64,000 bases of DNA. Origin: CAYFZO01 sp965223735. GTDB lineage: Bacteria > Pseudomonadota > Gammaproteobacteria > Poriferisulfidales > Oxydemutatoraceae. The stretch's first letter is position 1. Each line of letters begins with the position of its first letter. Position numbers and translations under genes: made by a program. The stretch covers positions 930,001 to 994,000 of the forward strand of contig OZ245010.1 of assembly GCA_965223735.1 (NCBI GenBank), read 5' to 3'. Under the pieces are notes generated by a model. The model did no database searches. It was given only the letters and a program-made list of their open reading frames with translations, and was not told the DNA's origin. Positions 27,250 to 36,356 of the stretch are shown piece by piece.

Positions 27250-27850
27250 CTGTATGAGGCCATCACATATGGGACAAATGAGGCAGATGTTTGGCAAGCA
27301 TTTGGCTGGATGTCAAATTGTCGAGTCCCCGGTGCGGGCGCCGGTCATTATAGCGAGCCAGATACGCCAGCAGACGGGTGTTGAACTCCCGCACATCGCC
27401 AGGTAACAGCTCTTCCTCGTAGTTCACTCATTCTTCCTGTACCGTGCGATTGAACCGTCCGTTGAGGGCATTCATGTTCGGGCTGTGCGGGCAGGTGTGG
27501 CAATGACACCACCCCCGCGCTTTCGTGTAGTCGGGAAAAGCCCCTTGAAATTCGGCGCCGTTGTCACTGAGCACTGGTTCAATGTGTCCTGGAAATACCG
27601 TTCCAACCAGCGCCGCGAAGCGCGACGCGTGGTGGCTGTTGTGGCGCGACACTGCCATCGCAAAAACGGCCGACATGATCGGTCGCCGTGAAAATGTAGC
27701 GATGGGTACGATCGATCAGTGTTCCACTTCAGGCGCACCACCGTATCAAACGCGATGCAGTGACCCGGATAGTCAGCACGGACCTCTTGCCCAGACGTTG
27801 CTTCTAGTAGCGACGCCGCGGCTTGATCTTCTCTTTTAGCATTAAGCAAA
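27250..27850 (-). pseudogene. IS481-type relic C (transposase core and C-terminus)
   Basis: Minus-strand pieces of an integrase-core transposase: FPGHIEPVLSDNGAEFQGAF (second catalytic Asp region), CPHSPNMNALNGRFNRTVQE (DDE Glu region), then after a stop YNDRRPHRGLDNLT and the element end reaching 27250-27270. Several frame breaks upstream of 27700. Its tail matches relics A and B, showing what they have lost. The end lies 20-30 bp before the RT start codon. Confidence 0.78.
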
Positions 27851-28000
27851 CCGAGGCGGAACGCATCTTGTCTGGCGCCTCGCCAACGCAGTCATTGCGG
27901 TGCAGGTTGCAGCAACCAGTCACACGGCAACTGCTACACAACCGGGTCACCGATCATCGGCAATGGCCGGGGAAGCGGCGCACGACGACCGGCGCCGCAA

Positions 28001-28088
28001 CCGTGTAGCTCCGATCCCGGCCGGGCATGGTTGGTGAGAGTTGGGATATCCCAATCCACTCCGTGCAGCCTCGATCCTGGCCGGGCAT
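28001..28088. repeat. Pair of 28-bp direct repeats, 60 bp apart
   Basis: CCGTGTAGCTCCGATCCCGG at 28001 and CCGTGCAGCCTCGATCCTGG at 28061, each followed by CCGGGCAT; 23 of 28 positions agree. Part of the noncoding 27850-28296 interval, which otherwise holds the purD-derived repeats and no gene. Confidence 0.6.
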
Positions 28089-28113
28089 CCTTTGCACTAG
28101 CAGACCACAGCTA

Positions 28114-28335
28114 CCGGCCGATCGCGCGATGATCAATGTCGCGACGACCTGGCGGATCTGGCAGTGACGGCGTCACCGGCCGATCGCGCGATGACCGATG
28201 TCGCGACGACTTGGCGGATCTGGCGGTGATGGCGTCACCGGCCGACCACGCGATGATCAATGTCGCGACGACCTGGCGGATCTGGCAGTGACGGCGTCAC
28301 CGGCCGATCGCGCGATGGCCGATGTCGCGGCGGCA
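28114..28335 (-). repeat. 62-bp tandem repeats derived from the purD 3' end
   Basis: Three full units (28114-28175, 28176-28237, 28238-28299) and a fourth that runs into purD itself. Each contains a diverged copy of the last codons of purD (DIGHRAIGR) and its stop. Units 1 and 3 share GATGATCAATGTCGCGACG, unit 2 has GATGACCGATGTCGCG, closer to purD, so a 124-bp dimer may have been copied. There are no spacers, so it is not a CRISPR array. Confidence 0.88.
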
Positions 28336-29574
28336 GAACGCCCCCGGCCAACTGATTTCCCCACAAGCGCGATAGGCGCCGGATTGAGCACCAGCAACGG
28401 TATCCGCAAGCACCGTCACGCACAGCACGCGCCCGCCCGCAGTCACCACTTCGTCGCCGCGCATCCGCGTCCCGGCATGAAACACCTTGACCGCATCGTC
28501 GCCGACAGCATCCAGCCCGGTGATCACCTCGCCTTTTTCATAAGCCGCCGGATAGCCCCCGGCCGCCATCACGACGCCAAGCGCCGTCCGCTCGTCCCAT
28601 TCGGCGCATGCGCCGTCGAGCCTGCCGGCCAGCGCCAAGCGACAAAGTTCGACCAAGTCTGAACGTAACCGCATCAAAATAGGCTGCGCTTCAGGATCCC
28701 CCAACCGGCAATTGAACTCGAGTACCGACGGACGCCCGGCGCCGTCGATCATCAAGCCCGCGTAAAGAAACCCGACAAACGGCGCACCTTCCTGTCTCAG
28801 GCCGTCCACCGCGGGCTGCATCACCTCGTCCAGCACGCGCCTCTGCAAAGCATCATCCAACACCGGCGCCGGTGAATACGCGCCCATGCCGCCGGTGTTC
28901 GGCCCGCGGTCGCCTTCATCCCTCGTCTTATAATCTTGCGAAGTCGCAAGCGGCAACACGTGTTCACCGTCAACCATGCAGATGAAACTTGCTTCTTCTC
29001 CCCGCAAAAACTCCTCGACCACAATGCGCCTGCCGGCGTCTCCGAAATCGGCACCCGAAAGCATGCCACGCGCCGCGTCGATCGCCTGCGCACGAGTATC
29101 GGCAACCACCACGCCCTTGCCAGCCGCCAAACCGTCAGCTTTAACGACCACCGGTAGTTTGCAGGTTTCAAGATAAGGTAGCGCCGCGCTTTCGGCATCG
29201 AACACCCCGAAGTCCGCGGTCGGAATGCCGTGACGACGCATGAACGCTTTGCTGAACTCCTTGGACCATTCGAGTTTTGCCGCCGCGCGCGTCGGGCCGA
29301 ACACAGCGAGATCGCGTTGCTGAAAATATTCGACGATGCCCTGCGCAAGCGGCGCTTCGGGGCCGACGAGCGTCAGGTCAACGCCCTGCCGCGACGCAAA
29401 ATCCCGCAATGCATCAAAGTCGAGCACGTCGAGCTCAAGATTCTCGACCCCGTCTTCACCGGCGGTTCCGGCGTTCCCCGGCGCCACATACACCTGTTCG
29501 ACCGACGGGCTTTGCGCGATCTTCCATGCGAGCGCGTGCTCCCTGCCGCCGGAACCGATGACAAGCACTTCCAT
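28297..29574 (-). CDS. purD: Phosphoribosylamine-glycine ligase
   Basis: 425 residues from ATG 29574 (12 bp after the purH stop); five more codons upstream are possible. MEVLVIGSGGREHALAWK is the GARS N-terminus, ATP-grasp segments LVGPEAPLAQGIVEYF, VVKADGLAAGKGV and NTGGMGAYSP, VLEFNCRLGDPE are normal. It makes GAR in purine synthesis. The C-terminus GAFCRRDIGHRAIGR ends at the start of the 62-bp repeat array, so the gene is intact but its downstream region is built of copies of its end. Confidence 0.95.
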   Translation of the reverse strand: MEVLVIGSGGREHALAWKIAQSPSVEQVYVAPGNAGTAGEDGVENLELDVLDFDALRDFASRQGVDLTLVGPEAPLAQGIVEYFQQRDLAVFGPTRAAAKLEWSKEFSKAFMRRHGIPTADFGVFDAESAALPYLETCKLPVVVKADGLAAGKGVVVADTRAQAIDAARGMLSGADFGDAGRRIVVEEFLRGEEASFICMVDGEHVLPLATSQDYKTRDEGDRGPNTGGMGAYSPAPVLDDALQRRVLDEVMQPAVDGLRQEGAPFVGFLYAGLMIDGAGRPSVLEFNCRLGDPEAQPILMRLRSDLVELCRLALAGRLDGACAEWDERTALGVVMAAGGYPAAYEKGEVITGLDAVGDDAVKVFHAGTRMRGDEVVTAGGRVLCVTVLADTVAGAQSGAYRACGEISWPGAFCRRDIGHRAIGR

Positions 29575-29585
29575 CGACGATCGCG

Positions 29586-31181
29586 TCAATGGCGAAAATG
29601 ACGCACGCCGGTGAACACCATGGTGATACCGTGCTCGTCGGCGGCGGCGATCACCTTGTCGTCGTGCACCGAGCCACCGGGCTGGATCACCGCGGTCACA
29701 CCCGCTTCAACAGCGGCATCAATGCCGTCTCGGAAAGGAAAGAACGCATCGGAAGCCATCACCAACGGCTTGCCGGTAAAACCATGTTCACGCGATTTCT
29801 CAGCGGCGATTCGCACCGAATCAACCCGGCTGGTTTGCCCGGCGCCGATGCCCGTGGTAACGGCGTCATGCGCGAAGACAATCGCGTTGGACTTGACCCA
29901 TCTCACTACGCGCCAGGCAAACAGCAGATCCTCGAGTTCACTCTCCCGCGGCGGTTTTTTGGTGGCGACCGTCAGGTCTTTCGCGGTCACTTCATCGCAA
30001 TCGCACGCCTGCACCAGTACGCCGCCGAGTACGCTGCGATACTCACAGCCGCCGCCCGATGATGCGGTGTAGGTGAGCACCCGCAACGCGGTTTTCTCGC
30101 CCAGAATTTTGAGTACGTCCTTCGCAACTTCGGGCACAATGACAACTTCCGCAAATTGCCTTGCAACGATCTCGCGCGCGGTTTGCGCGTCGAGCGCGCG
30201 ATTGAACGCGACGATGCCGCCGAAAGCCGACGCCGGGTCAGCTTCAACGGCGCGGCGATAAGCCTGATCAGGCGAAGCCGCGCACGCCACGCCACAGGGG
30301 GTTGCGTGCTTGACGATCACACAGACCGGCGCGTCAAAACAGGCAGCACACTCACAGGCGGCGCTCGCATCGGCAATATTGTTATAAGACAGCGCCTTGC
30401 CCTGCAACTGCTCGGCGCCCGCGAGCCCGTCCCCACTGTCGGTGTAGAAAGCCGCGCGCTGGTGAGGATTCTCCCCGTAACGCAACACGGACACCCGCGC
30501 GAAAGACGGCTTGAGCGTCGCCGGCCAATCGCCGCCGGCAACAGCGGCCGGGGGATGCGCCGGCGGCCGGGCCGGTAATTGAACCGGCTGCTGCCCCAAC
30601 CATTGACCGATGGCGACATCGTACGCCGCCGTCCTTTGAAAAGCCCCGGCCGCAAGTTTCAACCGCAGTGTCCGCGATATGCCGCCGCCGTCGCGTATCT
30701 CGTGCATGATCATCTCGTAGTCCGCGGGGTCCACCACCACCGCGACGTGCTCGTGATTCTTGGACGCAGCACGGATCATCGCCGGGCCGCCGACGTCGAT
30801 GTTCTCGACGCCTTCTTCAAAAGAGACACCGACCCTGCCCACCGTCCGTTCGAACGGATACAGGTTCACCACCAGCAGGTCAATCGGCTCGATGCCGTGT
30901 TCCAGCATCGCGGCACAATCCCGCTCGCCCCTGCCGAGCAATCCGCCGTGCACCTTCGGATGCAGGGTCTTGAGCCGCCCGTCCATGATCTCGGGAAATC
31001 TGGTGTAGTCCGAAACTTCGGCGACGGCGATTTGGTGCTTGCGCAACAAGTGCGCGGTGCCGCCGGTGGACAGGATCTGCGTGCCGCGCGAGGTCAGGAA
31101 TTGAGCCAGTTCGACTATCCCCGTCTTGTCCGACACGCTGAGCAACGCACGCCGGACTGGAAGTAAATCGCTTTCGCTCAT
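29586..31181 (-). CDS. purH: Bifunctional AICAR transformylase / IMP cyclohydrolase
   Basis: 531 residues. The N-terminal MGS-like IMP cyclohydrolase domain has RALLSVSDKTGIVELAQFL and LSTGGTAHLLR; the AICARFT domain includes RYGENPHQRAAFY, IVKHATPCGVA and QPGGSVHDDKVI. Last two steps of IMP synthesis. Directly upstream of purD, the normal purHD operon. A Pro/Ala-rich linker (LPARPPAHPPAAVAG) separates the domains. Confidence 0.97.
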   Translation of the reverse strand: MSESDLLPVRRALLSVSDKTGIVELAQFLTSRGTQILSTGGTAHLLRKHQIAVAEVSDYTRFPEIMDGRLKTLHPKVHGGLLGRGERDCAAMLEHGIEPIDLLVVNLYPFERTVGRVGVSFEEGVENIDVGGPAMIRAASKNHEHVAVVVDPADYEMIMHEIRDGGGISRTLRLKLAAGAFQRTAAYDVAIGQWLGQQPVQLPARPPAHPPAAVAGGDWPATLKPSFARVSVLRYGENPHQRAAFYTDSGDGLAGAEQLQGKALSYNNIADASAACECAACFDAPVCVIVKHATPCGVACAASPDQAYRRAVEADPASAFGGIVAFNRALDAQTAREIVARQFAEVVIVPEVAKDVLKILGEKTALRVLTYTASSGGGCEYRSVLGGVLVQACDCDEVTAKDLTVATKKPPRESELEDLLFAWRVVRWVKSNAIVFAHDAVTTGIGAGQTSRVDSVRIAAEKSREHGFTGKPLVMASDAFFPFRDGIDAAVEAGVTAVIQPGGSVHDDKVIAAADEHGITMVFTGVRHFRH

Positions 31182-31224
31182 CGGGCAAACTTAAAACGCG
31201 ATTATAGCCCGAACGCCGGGGTCA

Positions 31225-32133
31225 TCAAGGGCGTGCGGCGGGTTCAAGCTCCCTGAAAGGCTTGGCAAACAGACGAAATTCCTCTTCGCGCACCGATCCC
31301 TTGCGCCAGACAAACCCGATTTTACGATAAGCATTGCCCGGCATATCACTCACTTCAACGCCGGTCTTCGCGAGCAGGCCGCCGGAGACGGCGATCCGGG
31401 GAACAAAAGTGATCCCGAGATCGCTGTTCACCATTTGCACCAACGTATGCAAACTGTTCGTCGTGTAGGGGCTGATCTTGCTGCCGTGCTTGAGCTTGCA
31501 CGCCGACAGAGCGTGATCGCGCAGACAGTGACCGTCCTGAAGCAGCAAAATGCTGGCGTCTGGCAATTTTTTCTCGCTGTAACGGCCGGGATCGAACAGC
31601 TGAGTGCCGCGCTTGTACGCGAGCATGAAGTGATCGCGGAACAGCGGCAAAGTCACGGCATCCCTGAAATCAAACGGCAAGGCGACCAGGATCAGGTCGA
31701 GCGTCCCGTAGATCAGATCATCGTATATCTTCTGGGTCAGGTCTTCTTTGACCGACAATTTCAAGTCGGGGTAATTGCGCAGGATTTTTTTCAGCGCCTC
31801 GGCCAGCATAAAAGGTGCGATCGTCGGAATGACTCCGAGGCGCAAGCTGCCCGCAAGCGGCTTGCTCTTGCCGGCGATGACGTCCGTCATGTTTTCGGCC
31901 TCGGCCAAGAGCCTGCGCGCATATTCCGCCACCTCCCGGCCGAGCGGCGTGAATACCACGCTTCTGCTCGAACGTTCGGCCAGTTTGACGCCGAGCGTTT
32001 CTTCGAGTTTCCTGAACGCGACGCTGAACGCCGACTGGGTGACGCAACATTCTTCAGCCGCCCTGCTGAAGTGCAGGTGCTTCTCAAGGCTGATCAAAAA
32101 ACGCAACTGGCGCAGGGTCGGCAGTCTTTTCAT
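31225..32133 (-). CDS. oxyR: Hydrogen peroxide-responsive LysR regulator OxyR
   Basis: 302 residues. N-terminal winged HTH (FSRAAEECCVTQSAFSVAF). The redox Cys pair is in GHCLRDHALSACKL, nine residues apart as C199/C208 in E. coli OxyR, so peroxide sensing by disulfide formation is expected. It lies upstream of purHD on the same strand and divergent from the SLOG-type gene. Confidence 0.93.
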   Translation of the reverse strand: MKRLPTLRQLRFLISLEKHLHFSRAAEECCVTQSAFSVAFRKLEETLGVKLAERSSRSVVFTPLGREVAEYARRLLAEAENMTDVIAGKSKPLAGSLRLGVIPTIAPFMLAEALKKILRNYPDLKLSVKEDLTQKIYDDLIYGTLDLILVALPFDFRDAVTLPLFRDHFMLAYKRGTQLFDPGRYSEKKLPDASILLLQDGHCLRDHALSACKLKHGSKISPYTTNSLHTLVQMVNSDLGITFVPRIAVSGGLLAKTGVEVSDMPGNAYRKIGFVWRKGSVREEEFRLFAKPFRELEPAARP

Positions 32134-32200
32134 AATTTATAAAAACTATCAATTCTTTATTGACAATAGATTTTACAGAAAATAGTATCCGTTTTGCAAG
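32134..32200. promoter_or_regulatory. A+T-rich oxyR promoter region with possible OxyR site
   Basis: Between oxyR and the divergent gene, CTATCAAT and ATTGACAATAG form an imperfect inverted repeat with ATAG/CTAT half-sites like those OxyR contacts. LysR regulators often bind upstream of their own divergent promoter. Spacing is not the perfect ATAG-N7-CTAT pattern. Confidence 0.35.
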
Positions 32201-32263
32201 GTCGGCGGCGACGATCCGAACGGCGGCACGGCAGCAGCACAGCGTCAAGGCAGGGGGGATCTT

Positions 32264-32773
32264 ATGAAAATCATCAGCGGCGGACAAAGCGGCGTGGATC
32301 GCGGCGCGCTCGACGCCGCACGCACGCTTGGTCTTGATTACGGCGGCTGGTGCCCGCGCGGCGGCCTCGCCGAAGATCATCCCGCGCCACCCGGCCTGCT
32401 CGCGGACTATCCGGCGCTTGAGGAAACCCCCTCGTCCGACTACCTGCAACGCACCGAGTGGAACGTGCGCGACGCAACGGCCACCTTGATCATCGCGCCG
32501 AACGCGGAACGCGCCGGGAGCGACGGCACCGGCTACACGCTGGACTGCATCCGGAAGCACCGCAAAGACCACTGCATCGTGTTGCTCGACGACCCCGACC
32601 ACCGCCGCAAGGCGCTCGAATGGCTCGCGCGCCTGGATGACGACGCGATCCTGAACGTCGCGGGGCCGCGCGAAAGCAAAGCACCGGACATCGGCCGACA
32701 GACACGTGAACTGCTGTGCGACCTGCTGCGCAATTTGTCGGTGAGCGTGCCCGGCGGAACACCCGGCGGGTAG
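32264..32773 (+). CDS. Putative molybdenum-carrier (SLOG-fold) protein
   Basis: 169 residues. IISGGQSGVDRGALDAA and GGWCPRGGLAEDHPAPP are the signatures of the putative molybdenum carrier family (PF12694 type), related to the Rossmann-like SLOG/LOG fold that binds nucleotides. NAERAGSDGTGYTLD continues the domain. Function not established. It is divergent from oxyR and ends just before the convergent tRNA-Arg. Confidence 0.8.
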   Translation: MKIISGGQSGVDRGALDAARTLGLDYGGWCPRGGLAEDHPAPPGLLADYPALEETPSSDYLQRTEWNVRDATATLIIAPNAERAGSDGTGYTLDCIRKHRKDHCIVLLDDPDHRRKALEWLARLDDDAILNVAGPRESKAPDIGRQTRELLCDLLRNLSVSVPGGTPGG

Positions 32774-32847
<74 letters not shown>

Positions 32848-32900
32848 CCGAATAGGAACGCATAGTTTACCAGCCTCAAAGAGTTAAGTATCACCCTTCA

Positions 32901-33104
32901 TTATCTTCGCCATCGCGCCCGTAAAGGCTTTGTCATGCTCAACTCGCCGAATTGTTCCCAGCCTTCCGCAATAAATTGTTGGGGGCCAAAATCCATTCGG
33001 ATTGCAGACGGATCACACGGCGAGCCAGTCAGTACCTCACAAATCAGGCGTTCCAAGTTACGTTCAGAAATGTCAGCAGGCGATGGCGTTATGGGGGTTG
33101 CCAA
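32901..33104 (-). pseudogene. Fragment resembling the N-terminus of a restriction/helicase (HsdR-like) protein
   Basis: 67 codons with ITPSPADISERNLERLICEV, like the extreme N-terminus of type I R-subunit-type proteins, then an unrelated tail ending at 32901. Overlaps the DUF4411 relic by 16 bp. Probably the 5' stub of a gene deleted during rearrangement near the tRNA. Assignment is tentative. Confidence 0.4.
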
Positions 33105-33617
33105 CCAAAACTTGCCTTCAGTTCTCGAAGCATTTCAAATGTACTGACACACGGAACGTGAAATTGTCTGCATACATTGGGCAACGAGATACATCTTTGG
33201 GCATCAGGCGTGTATGCTTCCTGTGTTACCACGGTATGCCCATACACCTTGGCATAAGCGGCAAGCCAACCATCCGCTTTATCAGCAAACTCTGCTTTTG
33301 CATCGTCTTTGAATTGTCCGTGCCCAATAACCCATCGCATTATTTGTTTAAAAACATCATTAACTTCCGGGGGATCGGTTGGTTGAAAAAATGAATCAGA
33401 TAATGCCGCCCATGTTCTCAGATTTTCAGCCACGTTCTCCGGTATGTTTCCCGCAAGGACCTCTCCACGAACCCTGTTGATACTTACCACTCGTTCAGTT
33501 TAGTGATAAAAAATCAAACATTCCCAAAAACCGGGGGCAGAGGTCAAACGCATAGTAACGACGGCACGCTTCTATAAAAACATTGGCATCAAGTACATAA
33601 ATTGGCGCCTGGTTCAT
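33089..33617 (-). pseudogene. DUF4411 (PIN-like toxin) relic
   Basis: The N-terminal frame from ATG 33617 reads MNQAPIYVLDANVFIEACRR, with the PIN-type Asp, and stops at a TGA near 33498. The rest (SINRVRGEVLAGN, then GWLAAYAKVYGHTVVTQEAY and PNVCRQFHVPCVSTFEMLRE) is open in another frame to 33089. The break is around 33480-33510. It starts 5 bp after the XRE/ImmA gene, the usual toxin-antitoxin order for this family, so the toxin is dead and its partner is intact. Confidence 0.8.
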
Positions 33618-33622
33618 TGTAT

Positions 33623-34771
33623 TTAAAGATTGATGCGCCGCGCAAACTCGTCAAAAGTTGCACCTTTCATTCCAGTCAAAGAATAAGCGTCCTGATAAAG
33701 CAATCTCCCCTCTTTTGTAGCGCGCACGATCGCGCTACCGAACCGACGCCCAACGCGCACATTCTGATTGTTCCAAAAATCCCCGCCGCTGCGCGTTTTC
33801 CGTCCTTTTTGCTGAATGTTGTCCCGGTATCCACGGTAGAACTCAATAAACTCCGTGCGGCTGATCAAACCAATATCCAGTAGTCTGCGAGCGATGACCA
33901 AAGAACTGACTTTGAATTGGCGGGCAAGAAATTGATATGCATTCCCACTCCGTTCAGCTTCTTGCCACAATTGATGCAACTTATCGGTCGGCACCAGAAA
34001 TTCAGCTGCAACTTGGTCGCAAAATCTTTCTTCAGCAGCTTCAGTCGGCAGCAAGTTGTCAAAATTGGACACTCCCTCTTGCCCAAGCCAGAGATGCGCC
34101 ATCTCATGCGCAAACGTGAACATCTGCGCGCCTTTGAAATCGGCATTGTTGATGAAGATCAGCGGCGCATAACTATCGCCCAAGGCAAAGCCTTGAAACT
34201 CTTCTACGTCCAGTTTTCGGCGTGTGTTGTTGCCCACCACACCATTGATCATGACCAGAATGCCTGCGTCTTCGGCGTCTTGACGCAGGCTTCGCAAGGC
34301 ATCAGACCAAGACTCTTGTTGTCGCGCCCAACTATCGTCAACCCTCAAAACGGCACGCATGTCAACTGCCACTTGTTCCGGTTGGCTGTTCAAAGTGGCA
34401 TTACCTACAAAACCCAGAGGATCTGCACCTTCCTCAACCAGATATTCCTTCATCCACGCTTGCCTGCGTTGCATTGTGTGCACTGTGTCCAGCAGATCAG
34501 GGCTTGGGCGTTGCAATGGAGCATTGCCCACGGTGCGAAAATCAGGAATCGACAACCTGTCCTCAAGCGGTTCACGCAAGTACAAATAGCCCAACGGCGT
34601 GTGAGTATGATGAGCCAGATTTTCAACCTGCTTCACGCTCAACTCACCGCGTTGCTCCCACTCAAAAACACGCTTCGGCTTTACCCCCACTTTTTTGGCC
34701 AGATCCGCTTCACTCAGGTACGCGCGCGCTCGCGCCCATTTCAGTACAGACGGTTGCAGGGAAATATTCAT
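33623..34771 (-). CDS. XRE-family HTH regulator with ImmA/IrrE metallopeptidase domain
   Basis: 382 residues. HTH at the N-terminus (LSEADLAKKVGVKPKRVFEW). Central domain with zinc motif FAHEMAHLWLG (HExxH, ~220-224) and downstream RFCDQVAAEFLVP carrying the third ligand region. Such proteins act as antitoxins or regulators for a following DUF4411 PIN-like toxin, here broken. Likely autoregulated. The reading frame is undamaged. Confidence 0.9.
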   Translation of the reverse strand: MNISLQPSVLKWARARAYLSEADLAKKVGVKPKRVFEWEQRGELSVKQVENLAHHTHTPLGYLYLREPLEDRLSIPDFRTVGNAPLQRPSPDLLDTVHTMQRRQAWMKEYLVEEGADPLGFVGNATLNSQPEQVAVDMRAVLRVDDSWARQQESWSDALRSLRQDAEDAGILVMINGVVGNNTRRKLDVEEFQGFALGDSYAPLIFINNADFKGAQMFTFAHEMAHLWLGQEGVSNFDNLLPTEAAEERFCDQVAAEFLVPTDKLHQLWQEAERSGNAYQFLARQFKVSSLVIARRLLDIGLISRTEFIEFYRGYRDNIQQKGRKTRSGGDFWNNQNVRVGRRFGSAIVRATKEGRLLYQDAYSLTGMKGATFDEFARRINL

Positions 34772-34798
34772 GGCACGGTCACTTTATTCCAGCAGAAC

Positions 34799-35299
34799 TC
34801 ACGTTAGTGCGTCGCAAGAACCAGCCATATTTTCTGCGGCTGGCGCACCGCCCAGTTCATAAATAAACACCTGCACATCCGTCAGTTGCTCCATCGCAGA
34901 TTCAATGCATAGCCTGACTTCATCCCAGTCCAGGCCGCCCAATCCGCAACCCAAAGGCGGAATTGCGACTGAACGAATATCATTCACCCGAATGGTTCTG
35001 ACCAAGTCCTTGAAGCCCGATTCAATATCGCTTATACGGGTCTTGCCACGCCAATGCCTTTTGGTGGGAAAGTTGATGATGTAATAAGGACAGGTCAACC
35101 AACCGGTTTCATACACGAACATTTGTCCGGGTTGAACTTTCTCCCGCCTGCAAGCCGTTGCATACGCTTTGAAGTTGTCCGGGTAAGATTTTTTGAACTG
35201 CAATGCAATGCCGCGCCCCATGACGCCAACGCAATTGACTGTGTTCACAAGCGCCTCGGTATCGGCTTTGAGGATGTCACCAGTGGTTAATTCAAGCAT
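34799..35299 (-). CDS. darG: DarG-like macrodomain ADP-ribosyl-DNA glycohydrolase (antitoxin)
   Basis: 166 residues. TTGDILKADTEALVNTVNCV and GVMGRGIALQFKK are the DarG macrodomain signature; KRHWRGKTRISDIE and IPPLGCGLGGLDWDEV complete the ADP-ribose pocket. It should remove ADP-ribose that DarT puts on thymidine in ssDNA. Typical DarG has a C-terminal extension that binds DarT; this one stops after the macrodomain. The darT relic lies 13 bp upstream on the same strand. Confidence 0.85.
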   Translation of the reverse strand: MLELTTGDILKADTEALVNTVNCVGVMGRGIALQFKKSYPDNFKAYATACRREKVQPGQMFVYETGWLTCPYYIINFPTKRHWRGKTRISDIESGFKDLVRTIRVNDIRSVAIPPLGCGLGGLDWDEVRLCIESAMEQLTDVQVFIYELGGAPAAENMAGSCDALT

Positions 35300-35312
35300 G
35301 GATGCCTCTTGC

Positions 35313-35657
35313 TTAGTAATACCAATCTGGTTTTATTGCAAAGCGCGGGGCACGTTCGCTCGTCGCCAATGCATCTGATACCTGATTATAGACTGCCCGT
35401 ACACAAACCCTGATAGGCATGACCGACCAAGGGCAAAAATAAAACGGCACGCAATCACCTACACGCAAGTTCGGATGACTGGTCAATCCCTTTTGTAACC
35501 ATCGGCGTTTAATGTGGTTCAAGCCGATGGTTGTACCAGGTAAACCGCACCGGACCACCTCGGCGTCACACCACAAAAATCCACTTGCAATAATCGACGG
35601 CAGTCAGTTTATATGAACGATGTGATAGATTTTCGGTTGCCCTAGGATAGCATTCAT
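35313..35657 (-). pseudogene. darT: DarT ADP-ribosyltransferase relic (N-terminal part only)
   Basis: From ATG 35657 the frame reads KIYHIVHIN, a TGA where Arg is expected, then LPSIIASGFLWCDAEV, TIGLNHIKRR and VGDCVPFYFCPWSVM, all DarT motifs. After that the sequence leaves the family and ends with a tail at 35313; the catalytic Glu region is missing. So the toxin is interrupted and truncated while darG stays open. Confidence 0.8.
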
Positions 35658-35726
35658 GTACTGCCAAAGGAATGAAAAGCAGAATCATGCATTATATTCT
35701 TTTCATTACCGACCAATAAGCAACGT

Positions 35727-36356
35727 ATGACTGATCTCGAAAAAACAGCCCAAACTCCGACTCCAGTTGATAGTTCAAAGTTCAACACTCATTGCGAGTT
35801 GCCTTACGGCTTGGAAACAGATCATATAGCTCAGGCGATGAAAGAGTTCATCGATTTTCTTGGGTTCCTTAATCAACAGCTAAGTACGAAAGGATTGCCA
35901 CGGCTCGAAAGCTTTCTGATGCCCGCTAATTTTAGCGGCATTGTCGGTGAATTCATGAATCTCAGAATTCCTGAACATTGTCTCGGGTTAGTGAAAAATC
36001 AGTACCATAATGGCCACCCGGATTTAATTCCGTCCGGTCATTTTCCCGATGATGCAGTTCAATATTCAGACGAGGGGGTAGAAATTAAAGGCTCGCGCCG
36101 TTCGAGTGGATGGCAGGGCCACAACCCGGAGGCTGTATGGTTAATGGTGTTTCATTTTGATAGCAATACATCTAATGACGAGCATAAGAAAATTCCACCA
36201 AAACCGTTTCAATTCAAGGGCGTATATGCTGCAAAACTTGAAAGTGACGATTGGTCATTTTCAGGACGGTCTGCAACCAGCCGACGGACAATAACCGCGA
36301 GCGTGAAACACAGCGGCGTTACAAAAATGAAGAATAACTGGGTGTATAAGTTCTAA
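35727..36356 (+). CDS. Type II restriction endonuclease (PD-(D/E)XK type)
   Basis: 209 residues, intact. NGHPDLIPSGHFP and GVEIKGSRRSSGWQGHNPEA give the Asp and Glu-x-Lys of a PD-(D/E)XK site. Lower GC than core genes. Convergent with the methylase at 36353, with a 4-bp overlap of the 3' ends. Together they form the only nuclease/methylase pair here without visible damage. Recognition sequence unknown. Confidence 0.75.
   Translation: MTDLEKTAQTPTPVDSSKFNTHCELPYGLETDHIAQAMKEFIDFLGFLNQQLSTKGLPRLESFLMPANFSGIVGEFMNLRIPEHCLGLVKNQYHNGHPDLIPSGHFPDDAVQYSDEGVEIKGSRRSSGWQGHNPEAVWLMVFHFDSNTSNDEHKKIPPKPFQFKGVYAAKLESDDWSFSGRSATSRRTITASVKHSGVTKMKNNWVYKF

Noticed and set aside
27954..28136. 60-codon minus-strand frame in the repeat region
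   Set aside because: It only translates the 60-bp repeat pair; no start signal or homology is apparent.
28114..28335. CRISPR array
   Set aside because: Units are contiguous 62-bp copies of the purD 3' end without spacers, and no cas genes are near.
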